Positions 17,706-26,657 of a DNA stretch of 64,000 nt are shown one piece after another. The position numbers were made by a program, and so were the translations under genes. Source of the DNA: Polaribacter sp. ALD11 (GTDB lineage: Bacteria; Bacteroidota; Bacteroidia; Flavobacteriales; Flavobacteriaceae); assembly GCF_002831685.1 (NCBI RefSeq), contig NZ_CP025119.1:2752501-2816500 (forward strand), in the 5' to 3' direction. Each line of letters opens with the position of its first letter. Position 1 is the first letter of the stretch. The notes below the pieces were generated by a model. It saw nothing but the letters and a program-made list of their open reading frames with translations, was not told the DNA's origin and made no database searches.

Positions 17706-18857
17706 CTAATTTTTACTACGAAGTTGTCTCAGGCCAGAAATTAAAAAAGGTTTTATAGGCAAACTTTTCATAATAGAAACATCTTCTATAATTGTGCTTT
17801 CATTTCCTAAAAAAGCGAATATTTTCTCGGGTGAATTGTCTTTGAATATTTGTGCAAAGATCTCTTTACCTGTTCGTTTTTTTGATAATAGAACATCAAT
17901 TAATGTACGATCATACCAATTATATCGTTTGTCTTTAAAAGAGATATCAGAATTTAAGTTCTTACCTAATTTTAATTTTTCTACTATTTCAGAAACATCT
18001 TTCTGAATAAATTGAAAAGTATACCCGCTGCTTGCTTTTGTATAGCCGCCAGAGGTGCCAATGTTTAGAACATTTTTCTTCGGGTTTTTTTGAAACTTCG
18101 CCAAAGACATTGGTATTATTCCAAACTCTTCGTGAGAAATAGTATAATCATCAATCTTTAACTCTTCTTTAATATATTTTTTTAAGGCAGAATCATACGT
18201 TTCTTTATTTAAAACAGTAGAAGAGAAGAGTGTGTATTCAACCAAAGCTTCTGTAGTAGAAGTTGGGAAAACATACATAAAAGTAGCGCCATTTTCTTGA
18301 GAAACTCTAAAGTCCATCAATCTTCCAATTTCAAAATCAAAAATTGGTTTTTTAGACTTAATTACCCAACCTTTAAAGTGTTGTAAAAGTGAGTTTTCTT
18401 CGGTTATTTCTGGGTTGAAGAGATTTGTAGAATTAAAAACAGTTTTTGCTGCATATAAATTATCTTCCGTTTTTACAGTAGCCAAAATAGCATCCGAAGT
18501 AATGGCAACAATGTTTTCTTGTAAAAAAGTAACATTGGTAAATTGTTTAGCAAAATTAATTACAAAGTTATAGAAATCTATCCCTTGAATCATTTTGTAA
18601 GTATAGGTTCCTAAATCTAGTTTTTTTTCAAAACCTGTTGAAAGAAATTCTAAAGTGTTCCATTTTGCATGCACAATAGACTCAAACGAACCTGCGTTTT
18701 TTTCCCAAAAACACCAAGTTCTATCGTTGCTGTTTTTTGTGTCTTTATCAATAATCAAAATCGATTTTTCTTGCAAAGTAGGTTCTTGTAATATCTTGTA
18801 CAATAAGCTTAAACCAGCGCAACCAGCACCTGCAATAATAAAATCGTATTTCATCAT
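17706..18857 (-). CDS. crtY: Lycopene beta-cyclase CrtY
   Basis: The 383-residue flavoprotein begins with the FAD-binding dinucleotide fold YDFIIAGAGCAGLSLLY (residues 3-19), followed by the acidic strand ILIIDKD and the cyclase signature RTWCFWE (about 47-53). GTSGGYTKASSGYTFQFIQ at about 268-286 is another lycopene cyclase motif. The enzyme closes both ends of lycopene to give beta-carotene, the precursor of the zeaxanthin that colours marine flavobacteria. The other crt genes are not in the window, so the pathway genes are split in this genome. An ATG doublet gives two possible starts (18857 or 18854). It begins 2 bases after the upstream gene's stop, so the two are co-transcribed. Confidence 0.95.
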   Translation of the reverse strand: MMKYDFIIAGAGCAGLSLLYKILQEPTLQEKSILIIDKDTKNSNDRTWCFWEKNAGSFESIVHAKWNTLEFLSTGFEKKLDLGTYTYKMIQGIDFYNFVINFAKQFTNVTFLQENIVAITSDAILATVKTEDNLYAAKTVFNSTNLFNPEITEENSLLQHFKGWVIKSKKPIFDFEIGRLMDFRVSQENGATFMYVFPTSTTEALVEYTLFSSTVLNKETYDSALKKYIKEELKIDDYTISHEEFGIIPMSLAKFQKNPKKNVLNIGTSGGYTKASSGYTFQFIQKDVSEIVEKLKLGKNLNSDISFKDKRYNWYDRTLIDVLLSKKRTGKEIFAQIFKDNSPEKIFAFLGNESTIIEDVSIMKSLPIKPFLISGLRQLRSKN

Positions 18858-18859
18858 AA

Positions 18860-19345
18860 TTATTTTATAAAACGATTATACCAACTTTCTTCGATAGGTA
18901 TTTCCCAAAAATTCTCAAAATCTTGTTTTGTGGTAATCAGGTTATCAAAAATGATAGTTTTGCCCGTTAAAGCTTTGTTTTTAAGTAGTTTTTTAAAGTC
19001 TTTTAGATCTTTGTATTGTACGTGTTCACCTTGTTTAAAACAAACATTCATTCGGTCTAAAAGTGCTACTTCATAGGTTTCTTGCAGACCTATAATTAAG
19101 GAAACAGAAGCATCAATATCGCTATTAGAAAGTTCTGTAGCAACATCATCTGCTGTTAAAATAATAAACCTGTTATATAAAAATTGATAGGAAGCTTTGA
19201 AATTTTCATCATCAGATTTCCAGTTCTCTACAAAGGTTTTTACTTTTTCTTCTATGGCTTCAATTTCATTCGGATAAAATTTTCTGCTAGAAGGGTACAC
19301 CCAAACTTTAGCATCTTCTGGTATTTCTTTAAAATCTACAAACAT
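18860..19345 (-). CDS. Conserved flavobacterial protein of unknown function
   Basis: The 161-residue soluble protein begins MFVDFKEIPEDAKVWVYPSSR, a conserved N terminus in Flavobacteriaceae; from memory such proteins are often labelled ABC transporter ATPase. The sequence shows no Walker A, Walker B or ABC signature, and it is far too short for an ABC ATPase, so that label would be wrong. Residues KVWVYPSSRKFYPNEIEAIEEKVKTFVENWKS suggest an alpha/beta fold. The gene is 2 bases upstream of crtY in the same operon, which may reflect position only. Function unknown. Confidence 0.85.
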   Translation of the reverse strand: MFVDFKEIPEDAKVWVYPSSRKFYPNEIEAIEEKVKTFVENWKSDDENFKASYQFLYNRFIILTADDVATELSNSDIDASVSLIIGLQETYEVALLDRMNVCFKQGEHVQYKDLKDFKKLLKNKALTGKTIIFDNLITTKQDFENFWEIPIEESWYNRFIK

Positions 19346-19380
19346 TGTTTTTTATTTACGTTGCAAAGATAGCCAAAAGA

Positions 19381-19416
19381 AAAACCGCAAACTGATTTTC
19401 AGTTTGCGGTTTTTTA
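19381..19416. terminator. Terminator after the thioredoxin-like gene
   Basis: AACCGCAAACTGA pairs with TCAGTTTGCGGTT around a short T loop; A and T runs flank it, so it can act on both strands. It follows the minus-strand gene ending at 19432. Confidence 0.88.
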
Positions 19417-19431
19417 TAAACTTTAAAAAGG

Positions 19432-20043
19432 CTAAGCTTCTTTAACAGAAAGTTTTGTAGTGAGATGTATGAAATCTTCTTGCACACTTTGTCCTTTGTT
19501 TTTATTGTACCAAAGTTGTAGGTCTTCTTTAAATTGAGGATCTAAACTACCATGTGCTGCTTTATAATCTGAAACCATTTTTGTAGCTATAGTTGGTCTT
19601 GGTCCCCAAGAATCGATTACATTATTGTCTTTGTCTAAAGCTATTAATTTAGGAATACTTCTTCCTCCGTTTGTCAAAAACAAATCCATTAATGCTAGGT
19701 TTTCATCTCTTAGCACTATTTTTAAATCAATTTTATCTGTAGTTGCAGCAATTTTATTAAGAACAGGTAGGTTTTGTGCAGCATCTCCACACCAACCTTC
19801 AGTAATAACCAACCAGGTTTGGGGTTGTTTAATTTTTTTAAACTCTAGAATTGCTTCTTCAGAAATTTTTATAGTTTTATCTAGACGTTTCATTCTTCTG
19901 TCATTTAACAAACTATAATTTGTTAATGCTTCAGATTGTTCTGGGCCTGTAGATTTTCCTTCAACTAATAAATTACGAACTAATGCTCTATAATCGGTAT
20001 ATGATATCGTTTTTTTTAAACTATTTTCTATAATTTCCTTCAT
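19432..20043 (-). CDS. Thioredoxin-fold protein with CxxA active-site position
   Basis: In this 203-residue protein the region about 80-185 has thioredoxin-fold features: TWLVITEGWCGDAAQNLPVLNKIA in place of the usual WCGPC helix start, then KIDLKIVLRDENLALMDLFLTNGGRSIPKLIALD with the cis-Pro motif RSIPKL. The second redox Cys is replaced by Ala (CGDA), so a classical dithiol-disulphide cycle is impossible; a monothiol role or simple binding is more likely. No signal peptide is seen, so it should be cytoplasmic. This WCGDAAQ form recurs in Bacteroidota, to my knowledge, and is therefore not a random mutation. Single-gene unit with its own terminator. Confidence 0.82.
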   Translation of the reverse strand: MKEIIENSLKKTISYTDYRALVRNLLVEGKSTGPEQSEALTNYSLLNDRRMKRLDKTIKISEEAILEFKKIKQPQTWLVITEGWCGDAAQNLPVLNKIAATTDKIDLKIVLRDENLALMDLFLTNGGRSIPKLIALDKDNNVIDSWGPRPTIATKMVSDYKAAHGSLDPQFKEDLQLWYNKNKGQSVQEDFIHLTTKLSVKEA

Positions 20044-20106
20044 AATTAAAAGTGTTCTATTGAGGTTTTTAGACGAAGATAATCTCTAAACTTACAAAGA
20101 GTTTTC

Positions 20107-21051
20107 TTAGTTTTTTATATTTTTAAGAATATCAGAAGTCATAGAAGATAGGTTGAATTTATGTTGCCAATTCCAATCTTTTCTAGCTTCAGAATCATCT
20201 ATAGAAGAGGGCCAGCTATCGGCAATTTTCTGTCTGAAATCTGGTTTATAAGAAACTTTAAAATCCGGAATATGTTTTCTAATTTCTACGGCCATTTCTT
20301 CTGGTGTAAAATCCATCGCAGCTAAATTATAAGAAGTTCTAATTTTTACATCTTCTGGTTTTGCTTGCATTAATTTAATTGTTGCTGCTACAGCATCATT
20401 CATGTACATCATTGGTAAACGGGTCTCTTTAGATACAAAACACTCATAATTACCTTCTTCTACAGCTTTAAAATAAATATCTACTGCATAATCTGTAGTA
20501 CCACCTCCAGGTTTTACTTTCCAAGAAATAACACCTGGGTAACGCAAACTTCTAACATCTACTCCATATTTTTCATGATAATAATTACACCAAAATTCGC
20601 CAGAAAGTTTACTAATTCCGTAAACTGTACTAGGTTCTATAATGGTTTTTTGTGGGGTGTTTTCTTTTGGCGTTGTTGGGCCAAATACCGCGATAGAACT
20701 TGGCCAATACACTTGTTTTATGTGTTTATCTTTTGCCAATTCTAAAACTCCTAAAAGAGAATTCATATTCAAATCCCAAGCTTTTTGCGGAAATTTTTCT
20801 GCCGTAGCAGACAACATTGCAGCAAGTAAATATACTTGAGAAACCTTATACTTTTTAACCATTTTTAAAATGGTTTCTTTGTCGGTTGCATCTATAATTT
20901 CAAAAGGACCAGAAGACATCATTTCTTCATTTCCTTCTTTAATATCAGAAGCTATAACACTACTGTTTCCATAGATAGAACGCAGTTCTTGCGTTAATTC
21001 GTTACCAATTTGGCCACTAGCGCCTAAAATTAAAATGGTTTCACTCATCAC
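20107..21051 (-). CDS. L-threonine 3-dehydrogenase, short-chain (epimerase-like) type
   Basis: A 314-residue NAD-dependent extended-SDR protein: glycine motif ILILGASGQIGNEL (6-19), ATDKE and YLLAAMLSA region, PSSIAVFGP (about 117-125) with the catalytic Ser/Thr area, and YGISK (about 143-147) with the catalytic Tyr and Lys. The overall sequence (SLRYPGVISWKVKPGGGTTDYAVDIYF, FVSKETRLPMMYMNDAV) matches the UDP-galactose-epimerase-like threonine dehydrogenases described from flavobacteria. The enzyme oxidises L-threonine to 2-amino-3-ketobutyrate, usually followed by 2-amino-3-ketobutyrate CoA ligase, which is not in the window. Other extended-SDR substrates cannot be fully excluded. Confidence 0.88.
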   Translation of the reverse strand: MMSETILILGASGQIGNELTQELRSIYGNSSVIASDIKEGNEEMMSSGPFEIIDATDKETILKMVKKYKVSQVYLLAAMLSATAEKFPQKAWDLNMNSLLGVLELAKDKHIKQVYWPSSIAVFGPTTPKENTPQKTIIEPSTVYGISKLSGEFWCNYYHEKYGVDVRSLRYPGVISWKVKPGGGTTDYAVDIYFKAVEEGNYECFVSKETRLPMMYMNDAVAATIKLMQAKPEDVKIRTSYNLAAMDFTPEEMAVEIRKHIPDFKVSYKPDFRQKIADSWPSSIDDSEARKDWNWQHKFNLSSMTSDILKNIKN

Positions 21052-21185
21052 TAAAATTGAATTAAAATAAGTGGCAAAGGTACTTAATTTAAGTATCCTT
21101 AATTATTTTTTGATTGAATAATTTGAACCACTATTTTGCTGTTTTGTTATGGTTTTCTTAAAAGATAATTTAGTGCAATTTATTT

Positions 21186-21839
21186 ATGTATTTTTACCTT
21201 TTAAACAGACTTGTGAAATATAGATATCTTTTATTACTAAGTATTTTTGTGCTGTCTTGCGGAAATAATCAAGACAAAGAAAAAATAAAAAAACCAAAAC
21301 CTTTAATGAGTTTGGTTAAAACTCATACCGCAACAGAAAATGTAAAACCTATTTTTTTAAAAGAAGTAGATAGCTGGGGTGAGTTAAAAGCAATAGATTC
21401 CTTTTTTGTTAAATTTAGAAAAATTTCTCCTAACGAAGCATTAAGTAATGCTGTAGAATTAAAAAGTTTAATTAAGAGCTTAAAAGAGAATATAAAGCCT
21501 GACAAATTTAACATACTATCTCTAGAAGCAAGAATTAACATCTTATATAATGAAGTATTAAGATTAGCAGATTTAATAGAAATTGGAGCCATAAAAGCAG
21601 AAGAAGTAAACATACAGGTAGATAAAACAATGTCTGCTTTTTCGGATGTTAACACAAAAATAAATACAATTTTAACAAAGATTAATTTTGAAAACGAAAT
21701 TGATATAGATGTTAAGTTTATTGGTTTAGATACCACAAGAATAGACAGTATTTCTAAAAAATCGATAGATCTTAGGCTCAAAGAACAGGTAATGAGTAAA
21801 AATAAGGTAGACAAAATTTCTAATAATAAAGAACAATAA
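21186..21839 (+). CDS. Lipoprotein of unknown function
   Basis: The 217-residue product has a basic start, a hydrophobic stretch (YRYLLLLSIFVLSC) and a lipobox VLSCGN with Cys near 25. The mature part is mostly helical with many Lys, Glu and Ile (for example ALSNAVELKSLIKSLKEN, EARINILYNEVLRLADLIE). No family is recognised. It ends 2 bases before the start of the frameshifted SnoaL-like gene, so the two form one transcript. No enzyme motif is visible. Confidence 0.75.
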   Translation: MYFYLLNRLVKYRYLLLLSIFVLSCGNNQDKEKIKKPKPLMSLVKTHTATENVKPIFLKEVDSWGELKAIDSFFVKFRKISPNEALSNAVELKSLIKSLKENIKPDKFNILSLEARINILYNEVLRLADLIEIGAIKAEEVNIQVDKTMSAFSDVNTKINTILTKINFENEIDIDVKFIGLDTTRIDSISKKSIDLRLKEQVMSKNKVDKISNNKEQ

Positions 21840-21841
21840 TT

Positions 21842-22355
21842 ATGAGAAGCAATTCTTTTACGTTTAAGTTTTTTCTTTTCTTATTCTTGAGGAAGTTCTA
21901 TAGGAGTTAAAATTGACAAAGATTATATAAAAAAAGAAGTCAATACATTATTGGTAAATTGGCATCAAGCCGCCGCAGATGCAGATTTTAAGGAGTATTT
22001 TGGGTTAATGGACAACACTGCTGTTTATATCGGAACGGCTGCAGAAGAAATCTGGACTAAAGAACAGTTTGCAAGCTTTAGTAAACCTTATTTTGATAAA
22101 GGTAAAGCGTGGGATTTTAAAACGTTAGAATGTACTGTTTCTGTAAACGAATATGGTTCCTTTGTTTGGTTTGATGAGCTTTTAGTTACTTGGATGGGAA
22201 CTTGCAGAGGTTCTGGAGTGCTAGAAAAGAAAGAGGGTTCTTGGAAGATTAAGCAATACGTTTTGTCGGTTCCAATACCAAATGAAGACATTCAAACAGT
22301 AATTTTAGCGAAAAAGGAAAACGATGCTATTTTCTTAAAGAAGCATCAGAAATAA
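21842..22355 (+). pseudogene. Frameshifted SnoaL/NTF2-like exported protein
   Basis: ATG 21842 starts a signal-peptide-like sequence (MRSNSFTFKFFLFLFL) that runs into a stop at 21908-21910 in its own frame. The body of the gene is open in another frame: after the base A at 21890, GSSIGVKIDKDYIKKEVNTL leads into LVNWHQAAADADFKEYFGLM and an NTF2-like fold (VYIGTAAEEIWTKEQF, SFVWFDELLVTWMGTCRGSGVLEKKEGSWKIKQYVLSVPIP). Omitting that single A joins the two frames into one exported 170-residue protein. Either the gene is recently broken or the base is a sequencing error. A cytoplasmic fragment could still start at TTG 21951. SnoaL-like proteins often bind small molecules; no function is proposed. 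Confidence 0.8.
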
Positions 22356-22357
22356 TT

Positions 22358-22400
22358 TTTTTAGAAGCCATTTCCTGCTTTCCACTATATCTTTTTTATT
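22358..22400. repeat. Dispersed intergenic repeat copy
   Basis: TTTTTAGAAGCCATTTCCTG followed by CTTTCCACTATATCTTTTTTATT closely matches 54429-54471 (AGAAGCTATTTCCTG then CTTTCACTACTCGCTTTTTTATT). Both copies lie directly downstream of a gene. Confidence 0.65.
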
Positions 22401-22523
22401 GTTGTTCTCGATACCAATTTTTTCATTCTTCAAAATTCACTTGAACGGACAGTTAAAAAGGATACCGTTTCAATCAGGTCTAATACCATTGAATGGTAAA
22501 TAATGATATTTAAAGTCAAACAA

Positions 22524-23003
22524 TTAAGAAACAACCTCGTTTACAACTTTATAAATCAACTCATTTTCAAAGCCTTTTCGCATTAAAAAATCAATTAGTT
22601 TTTTCTTTCTTTTAAAAATGTTTGACTCAGAAATTACTTCGTTTCTGTTTTCTGTAATTCTATAAATAGTAGCAATATATTCTTGTTCATCAATTTCCTT
22701 TAAAGCTGTTTTTAAATTGTAGGCAGAAATATCTCTAAACTTTAATTCTCTAACAATACGTTGTTTTCCCCAGCTTTTAATTCTGAATTTTCCTCTGGCA
22801 AAACTTTTAGAGAAACGTTCTTCGTTTAAGAAATTGTCTTTCATTAAACTCAAAAGAATCAGTTCTCGCGCTTCAGGAATCAGATTATACTCACGCATTT
22901 TTTGTTCTACTTCTTTATGACACCTATCTTGATACACGCAATAATTTTCTAGTTTACGTTTTATTTCATCAACAGTAAAAACTTTCTTTTTCCTTTCAAA
23001 CAT
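22524..23003 (-). CDS. recX: Regulatory protein RecX
   Basis: The 159-residue protein is made of the three-helix repeats typical of RecX, with conserved pieces CVYQDRCHKEVEQKMREYNL, LNEERFSKSFARGKFRIKSWGKQRI and IAKELKF-like IVRELKFRDIS, and a last repeat LIDFLMRKGFENELIYKVV. RecX binds RecA filaments and limits recombinase activity. recA is not nearby, which is common in Bacteroidota. The start at 23003 gives MFERKKKVFTVDEIKRKL. It is separated from the upstream RND operon by a terminator. Confidence 0.93.
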   Translation of the reverse strand: MFERKKKVFTVDEIKRKLENYCVYQDRCHKEVEQKMREYNLIPEARELILLSLMKDNFLNEERFSKSFARGKFRIKSWGKQRIVRELKFRDISAYNLKTALKEIDEQEYIATIYRITENRNEVISESNIFKRKKKLIDFLMRKGFENELIYKVVNEVVS

Positions 23004-23017
23004 TATTTCGAAAATAC

Positions 23018-23055
23018 AAAAAGGGTTGAAACTATGATGATTTCAACCCTTTTTT
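23018..23055 (-). terminator. Terminator of the RND efflux operon
   Basis: AAAAAGGGTTGAAA and TTTCAACCCTTTTT form a 14-bp stem with a 9-base loop. It lies about 60 bases after the minus-strand RND gene and before recX, and is symmetrical enough for both strands. Confidence 0.88.
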
Positions 23056-23116
23056 CTATTAAATAAAAATAGATTATATAATTACAGGGTTTTTAAAAAC
23101 CTTGCAGTATAAATAA

Positions 23117-26100
23117 TTAAATCTGATTTTTCTCATCTAACCTTTTATCCTCATTAAAACTAGTTTCAGGTTTTCCTTCTTGAACCTTTAACAAACCTTT
23201 TAACCTCATTTTAAATTTCGTAATTAAAAAGAATAAAATAGGTACAACTATCAATGTTAAGAAGGTTGCTATTAACAAACCATAAATAACAGTTTTTGCT
23301 AAAGGACCCCAAAAAACAACATTATCTCCCCCCATATAAATATTAGCATCAAACTCGCTAAATAAGGTAAAGAAGTTAATGTTTAAACCAATTGCTAAAG
23401 GAATCAATCCTAAAATAGTAGTAATTGCAGTTAATAAAACTGGTCTTAAACGCGCTTTACCAGCTTTTACAACCGTTTCATATAAACTATCTAACGGTAG
23501 ATAATCGTCTTCAGAAATATTGTCTTGTATTTTTCTTCTACTAATTAACAGTTCTGCATAATCTAACAGCACAACACCATTATTTACCACAATTCCTGCA
23601 AGAGAAATAATACCAACCATGGTCATCATAATTACAAAAGGAGCTCCTGAAATTACCAAGCCACCAAAAACACCAATGAAACTTAAGAAGATTGCCAACA
23701 TAATAATTCCTGGTTTCGAAACCGAATTAAATTGGAAAATAAGAATGAAGAAAATTAATAGTAGACCTGTAAAAAACGCGCCAACTAAAAACGTCATTTG
23801 TTTGTTTTGCTCTTCAATTTGACCGGTATAATCAATTTTAATTCCTCTTGGCAAATCTTTAAAATTCTTCATCGAATTCTGAATTTTCGCCACCACAGCA
23901 CCTGCATCTGTTTCTCCTGGAGATAATGCAGAATATACAGTTACTACTCTTTTTACATCTTTGTGTTTTATAGCACTAAAGCCAGAACTGTTGGTTTGTG
24001 TTGCTACGGCAGAAACAGGAATCTCTTTAATCTTACCTGTTGCAGGATCTCTAAATGTTATTTTCTGATTAAAAACGGCACTTTTATTATATCTATCTTC
24101 TTTGTTAAAACGGACATATATATCATAATCTTCGCCATCTTCTTTATAAATTCCAGCTTTGCTTCCAAAAATCGCAGATCTTAATTGTTGCCCAACTTGC
24201 CCAGTAGAAACACCTAATTCTCCAGCTTTTTTTCTGTCGACCAAAACCTGCATTCCTGGTTTCGATTTATTTACATCGATCTTTAATTCGTCTACACCAG
24301 TAATACTTTGCGTGTTTAAATAATCTCGCATTCTTTCTGCTGTAAAAATCAACTCTTCGTAATCTTCACCGTTTAATTCAATATTAATAGGAGAACCTGC
24401 TGGTGGGCCATTAGCATCTTTTTCTACCGAAATTAAAACTCCAGGATAAATACCAACTAAAGCAGCTTGTACTTTTTGTCTTAGAATTTCACTGTCTTTT
24501 CCTTTTCTAAATTTATACTCACGCATAGAAGCAGTAATCTTCCCTTTGTGTGGCATTTCTGCAGAAGAACCTCCGTCTGTTTGTGGGTTTCCTGCACCTT
24601 CACCCACTTGAGAAACGGTACTTTCTACTAAGAAATTATAATCACCGTCGGTATACATGTCTTGGTTTAAGACACCATATACTTTTTGTTCAATTTCTTT
24701 TGTAATTTGATTTGTTTTCTCAATATCTGTTCCTTCAGGATATTCGATATAAACAATAATTTGATTTGGCTTGTTGTCTGGGAAAAATTCAATTTTTGTT
24801 CTTTGTTCACCCACAGACCAACCAAAACCAGCAAATGCAATAAACAAAAGAATAAAAGTTCCAACAACCAAAATATAAGGAGTCCAGCCAGAAAGTGCTT
24901 TTTTTAATCTTCTTTCATACCAGTTTTCTAAAGAAACCAAGGTGTTTTTCTGAAAATAATTTGCAGCTTTTCTAAGAACTAATCGATAAACCCACAACAT
25001 AATTGCTGTGAACAAAATTAAAGTTCCTAAGGCGTTATATTCTCCTCCAAAGAAATAAATTAGTAAGCCAATAACAGCCATTATACTTGTTAGTTTAATG
25101 ATGCTTTTTATTGGCATATCTTTGTCCTCTTTACTCATAAATTGAGAAACCAATACAGAGTTAAAGAAAATTGCTACAAATAAAGAAGAACCTAAAACGA
25201 TAGAAAGTGTAATTGGTAAAATAACCATAAATTGCCCCATAACTCCTGGCCACAGACCTAAAGGAATAAAAGCAGCAACGGTTGTTGCTGTAGAAATTAT
25301 AATAGGAAAAGCAATCTCTCCAATACCTTTTTTGGCAGCTTCAATTCTACTCATTCCTTCCTCGTCCATTAAACGATATACGTTTTCAACAACTACAATT
25401 CCGTTATCTACCAACATTCCAAGTCCCATAATTAGACCAAAAAGTACCATTGTATTTAAGGTATAACCTAGTGCACCTAGAATCATTAAAGACATAAACA
25501 TAGACATTGGTATTGCAAAACCAACGAATATTGCATTTTTAAAACCAAGGAAAAACATTAAAACAATTACTACTAAGATAACTCCGAAAATAATATTGTT
25601 TACCAAATCGTCTACTTGACCAATTGTTTTTGGAGATTGATCATTGGCAATAGTTACCTTTAAATCTTGCGGAAAATGATCTTTTTTAGCATTTTTTACA
25701 ATTACTCCAATTTTGTCTGCAGCATCTACCATGTTTTCTCCAGACCTTTTCTTAACATCTAGCATTACAACAGCAGCACCATTTTCTCTCGCATATGTAG
25801 TTTTGTCTTTATCTTTAAAAGATATTTCTGCTACATCTCTCAAATAAATTGGGTTTCCGTTTTCAGATTTTATTACAAATTCCTCCAAATCTGAAGGCTT
25901 GTCAATTTCACCTACAATTCTTATCGTTCTTCTTTGTTTACTGGTAATAAAGTTACCTGCAGACATCGTTATGTTTCCACGGTTTATAGCATTTGTAATA
26001 TCATCGAAACTAACTTTTGCCGCCATCATTTTATAGATGTCAACAGCAACTTCTACTTCTTTATCTTGTGCTCCACGAATGTCTACTTTCTTAATTTCAG

Positions 26101-26650
26101 TTAAATCTTCAATTTCATCTTGTAAATATTCTCCATATTCTTTTAGCTTATAAACTGGGTAATTTCCGGAAATATTAATATTTAGAATTGGTACTTCCTC
26201 AGACATACTCAATTCAAAAACATTAGGGGTTACTTTTGCGCCATTAAATGTTGGCCAATCTTCACCTGCAGTTTCTTGATCTATTTCGTCTTTTACTTTC
26301 TGTTTTGCTTTGTCAACCGAAATATTTTCATCAAATTCTATAGTAATTATCGAATAATCTTCTTGAGAAGTTGAAGTGATTTCTACCACATTACTAACAG
26401 ATTTTAACTTGTCTTCTAATGGGTTTGTAATTAATTTTTCTATATCTTCTGCTGTGTTTCCAGGATATACAGAACTAATATAAATCTTCGTTTCATTTAT
26501 CTCAGGGAAGTTTTCTCGAGGCATTGAAAAGTATGCCGAAATTCCTAAATAAAGAATTAAAAACATCGAGACGTAAATGGTTGTCTTGTTATTTATTGCC
26601 CAAGAAGAAAGCTTAAATTCTTTATCTACTTGTTTGTTTTTTTTAGCCAT
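23117..26650 (-). CDS. RND efflux pump inner-membrane permease
   Basis: This 1177-residue protein has the AcrB-type plan: TM1 near residue 28, a porter domain (about 45-340), a block of membrane segments including MGLGMLVDNGIVVVENVYRLMDEEG with the proton-relay Asp in TM4, a second TM and porter half, and a final TM block containing GIISLAGIVVNNGVVLLDY. The two-fold repeat is complete. An extra hydrophobic, Gly-rich insert at about 515-570 (AVIGLLIYFFGGEYNALGTLIL) makes it longer than AcrB (about 1050). It pumps drugs, lipids or metabolites from the inner membrane/periplasm using proton flow. Its adaptor and outer-membrane partners are the next upstream genes, with the adaptor stop only 7 bases before this start. 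Confidence 0.95.
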   Translation of the reverse strand: MAKKNKQVDKEFKLSSWAINNKTTIYVSMFLILYLGISAYFSMPRENFPEINETKIYISSVYPGNTAEDIEKLITNPLEDKLKSVSNVVEITSTSQEDYSIITIEFDENISVDKAKQKVKDEIDQETAGEDWPTFNGAKVTPNVFELSMSEEVPILNINISGNYPVYKLKEYGEYLQDEIEDLTEIKKVDIRGAQDKEVEVAVDIYKMMAAKVSFDDITNAINRGNITMSAGNFITSKQRRTIRIVGEIDKPSDLEEFVIKSENGNPIYLRDVAEISFKDKDKTTYARENGAAVVMLDVKKRSGENMVDAADKIGVIVKNAKKDHFPQDLKVTIANDQSPKTIGQVDDLVNNIIFGVILVVIVLMFFLGFKNAIFVGFAIPMSMFMSLMILGALGYTLNTMVLFGLIMGLGMLVDNGIVVVENVYRLMDEEGMSRIEAAKKGIGEIAFPIIISTATTVAAFIPLGLWPGVMGQFMVILPITLSIVLGSSLFVAIFFNSVLVSQFMSKEDKDMPIKSIIKLTSIMAVIGLLIYFFGGEYNALGTLILFTAIMLWVYRLVLRKAANYFQKNTLVSLENWYERRLKKALSGWTPYILVVGTFILLFIAFAGFGWSVGEQRTKIEFFPDNKPNQIIVYIEYPEGTDIEKTNQITKEIEQKVYGVLNQDMYTDGDYNFLVESTVSQVGEGAGNPQTDGGSSAEMPHKGKITASMREYKFRKGKDSEILRQKVQAALVGIYPGVLISVEKDANGPPAGSPINIELNGEDYEELIFTAERMRDYLNTQSITGVDELKIDVNKSKPGMQVLVDRKKAGELGVSTGQVGQQLRSAIFGSKAGIYKEDGEDYDIYVRFNKEDRYNKSAVFNQKITFRDPATGKIKEIPVSAVATQTNSSGFSAIKHKDVKRVVTVYSALSPGETDAGAVVAKIQNSMKNFKDLPRGIKIDYTGQIEEQNKQMTFLVGAFFTGLLLIFFILIFQFNSVSKPGIIMLAIFLSFIGVFGGLVISGAPFVIMMTMVGIISLAGIVVNNGVVLLDYAELLISRRKIQDNISEDDYLPLDSLYETVVKAGKARLRPVLLTAITTILGLIPLAIGLNINFFTLFSEFDANIYMGGDNVVFWGPLAKTVIYGLLIATFLTLIVVPILFFLITKFKMRLKGLLKVQEGKPETSFNEDKRLDEKNQI

Positions 26651-26657
26651 TTTTCTA

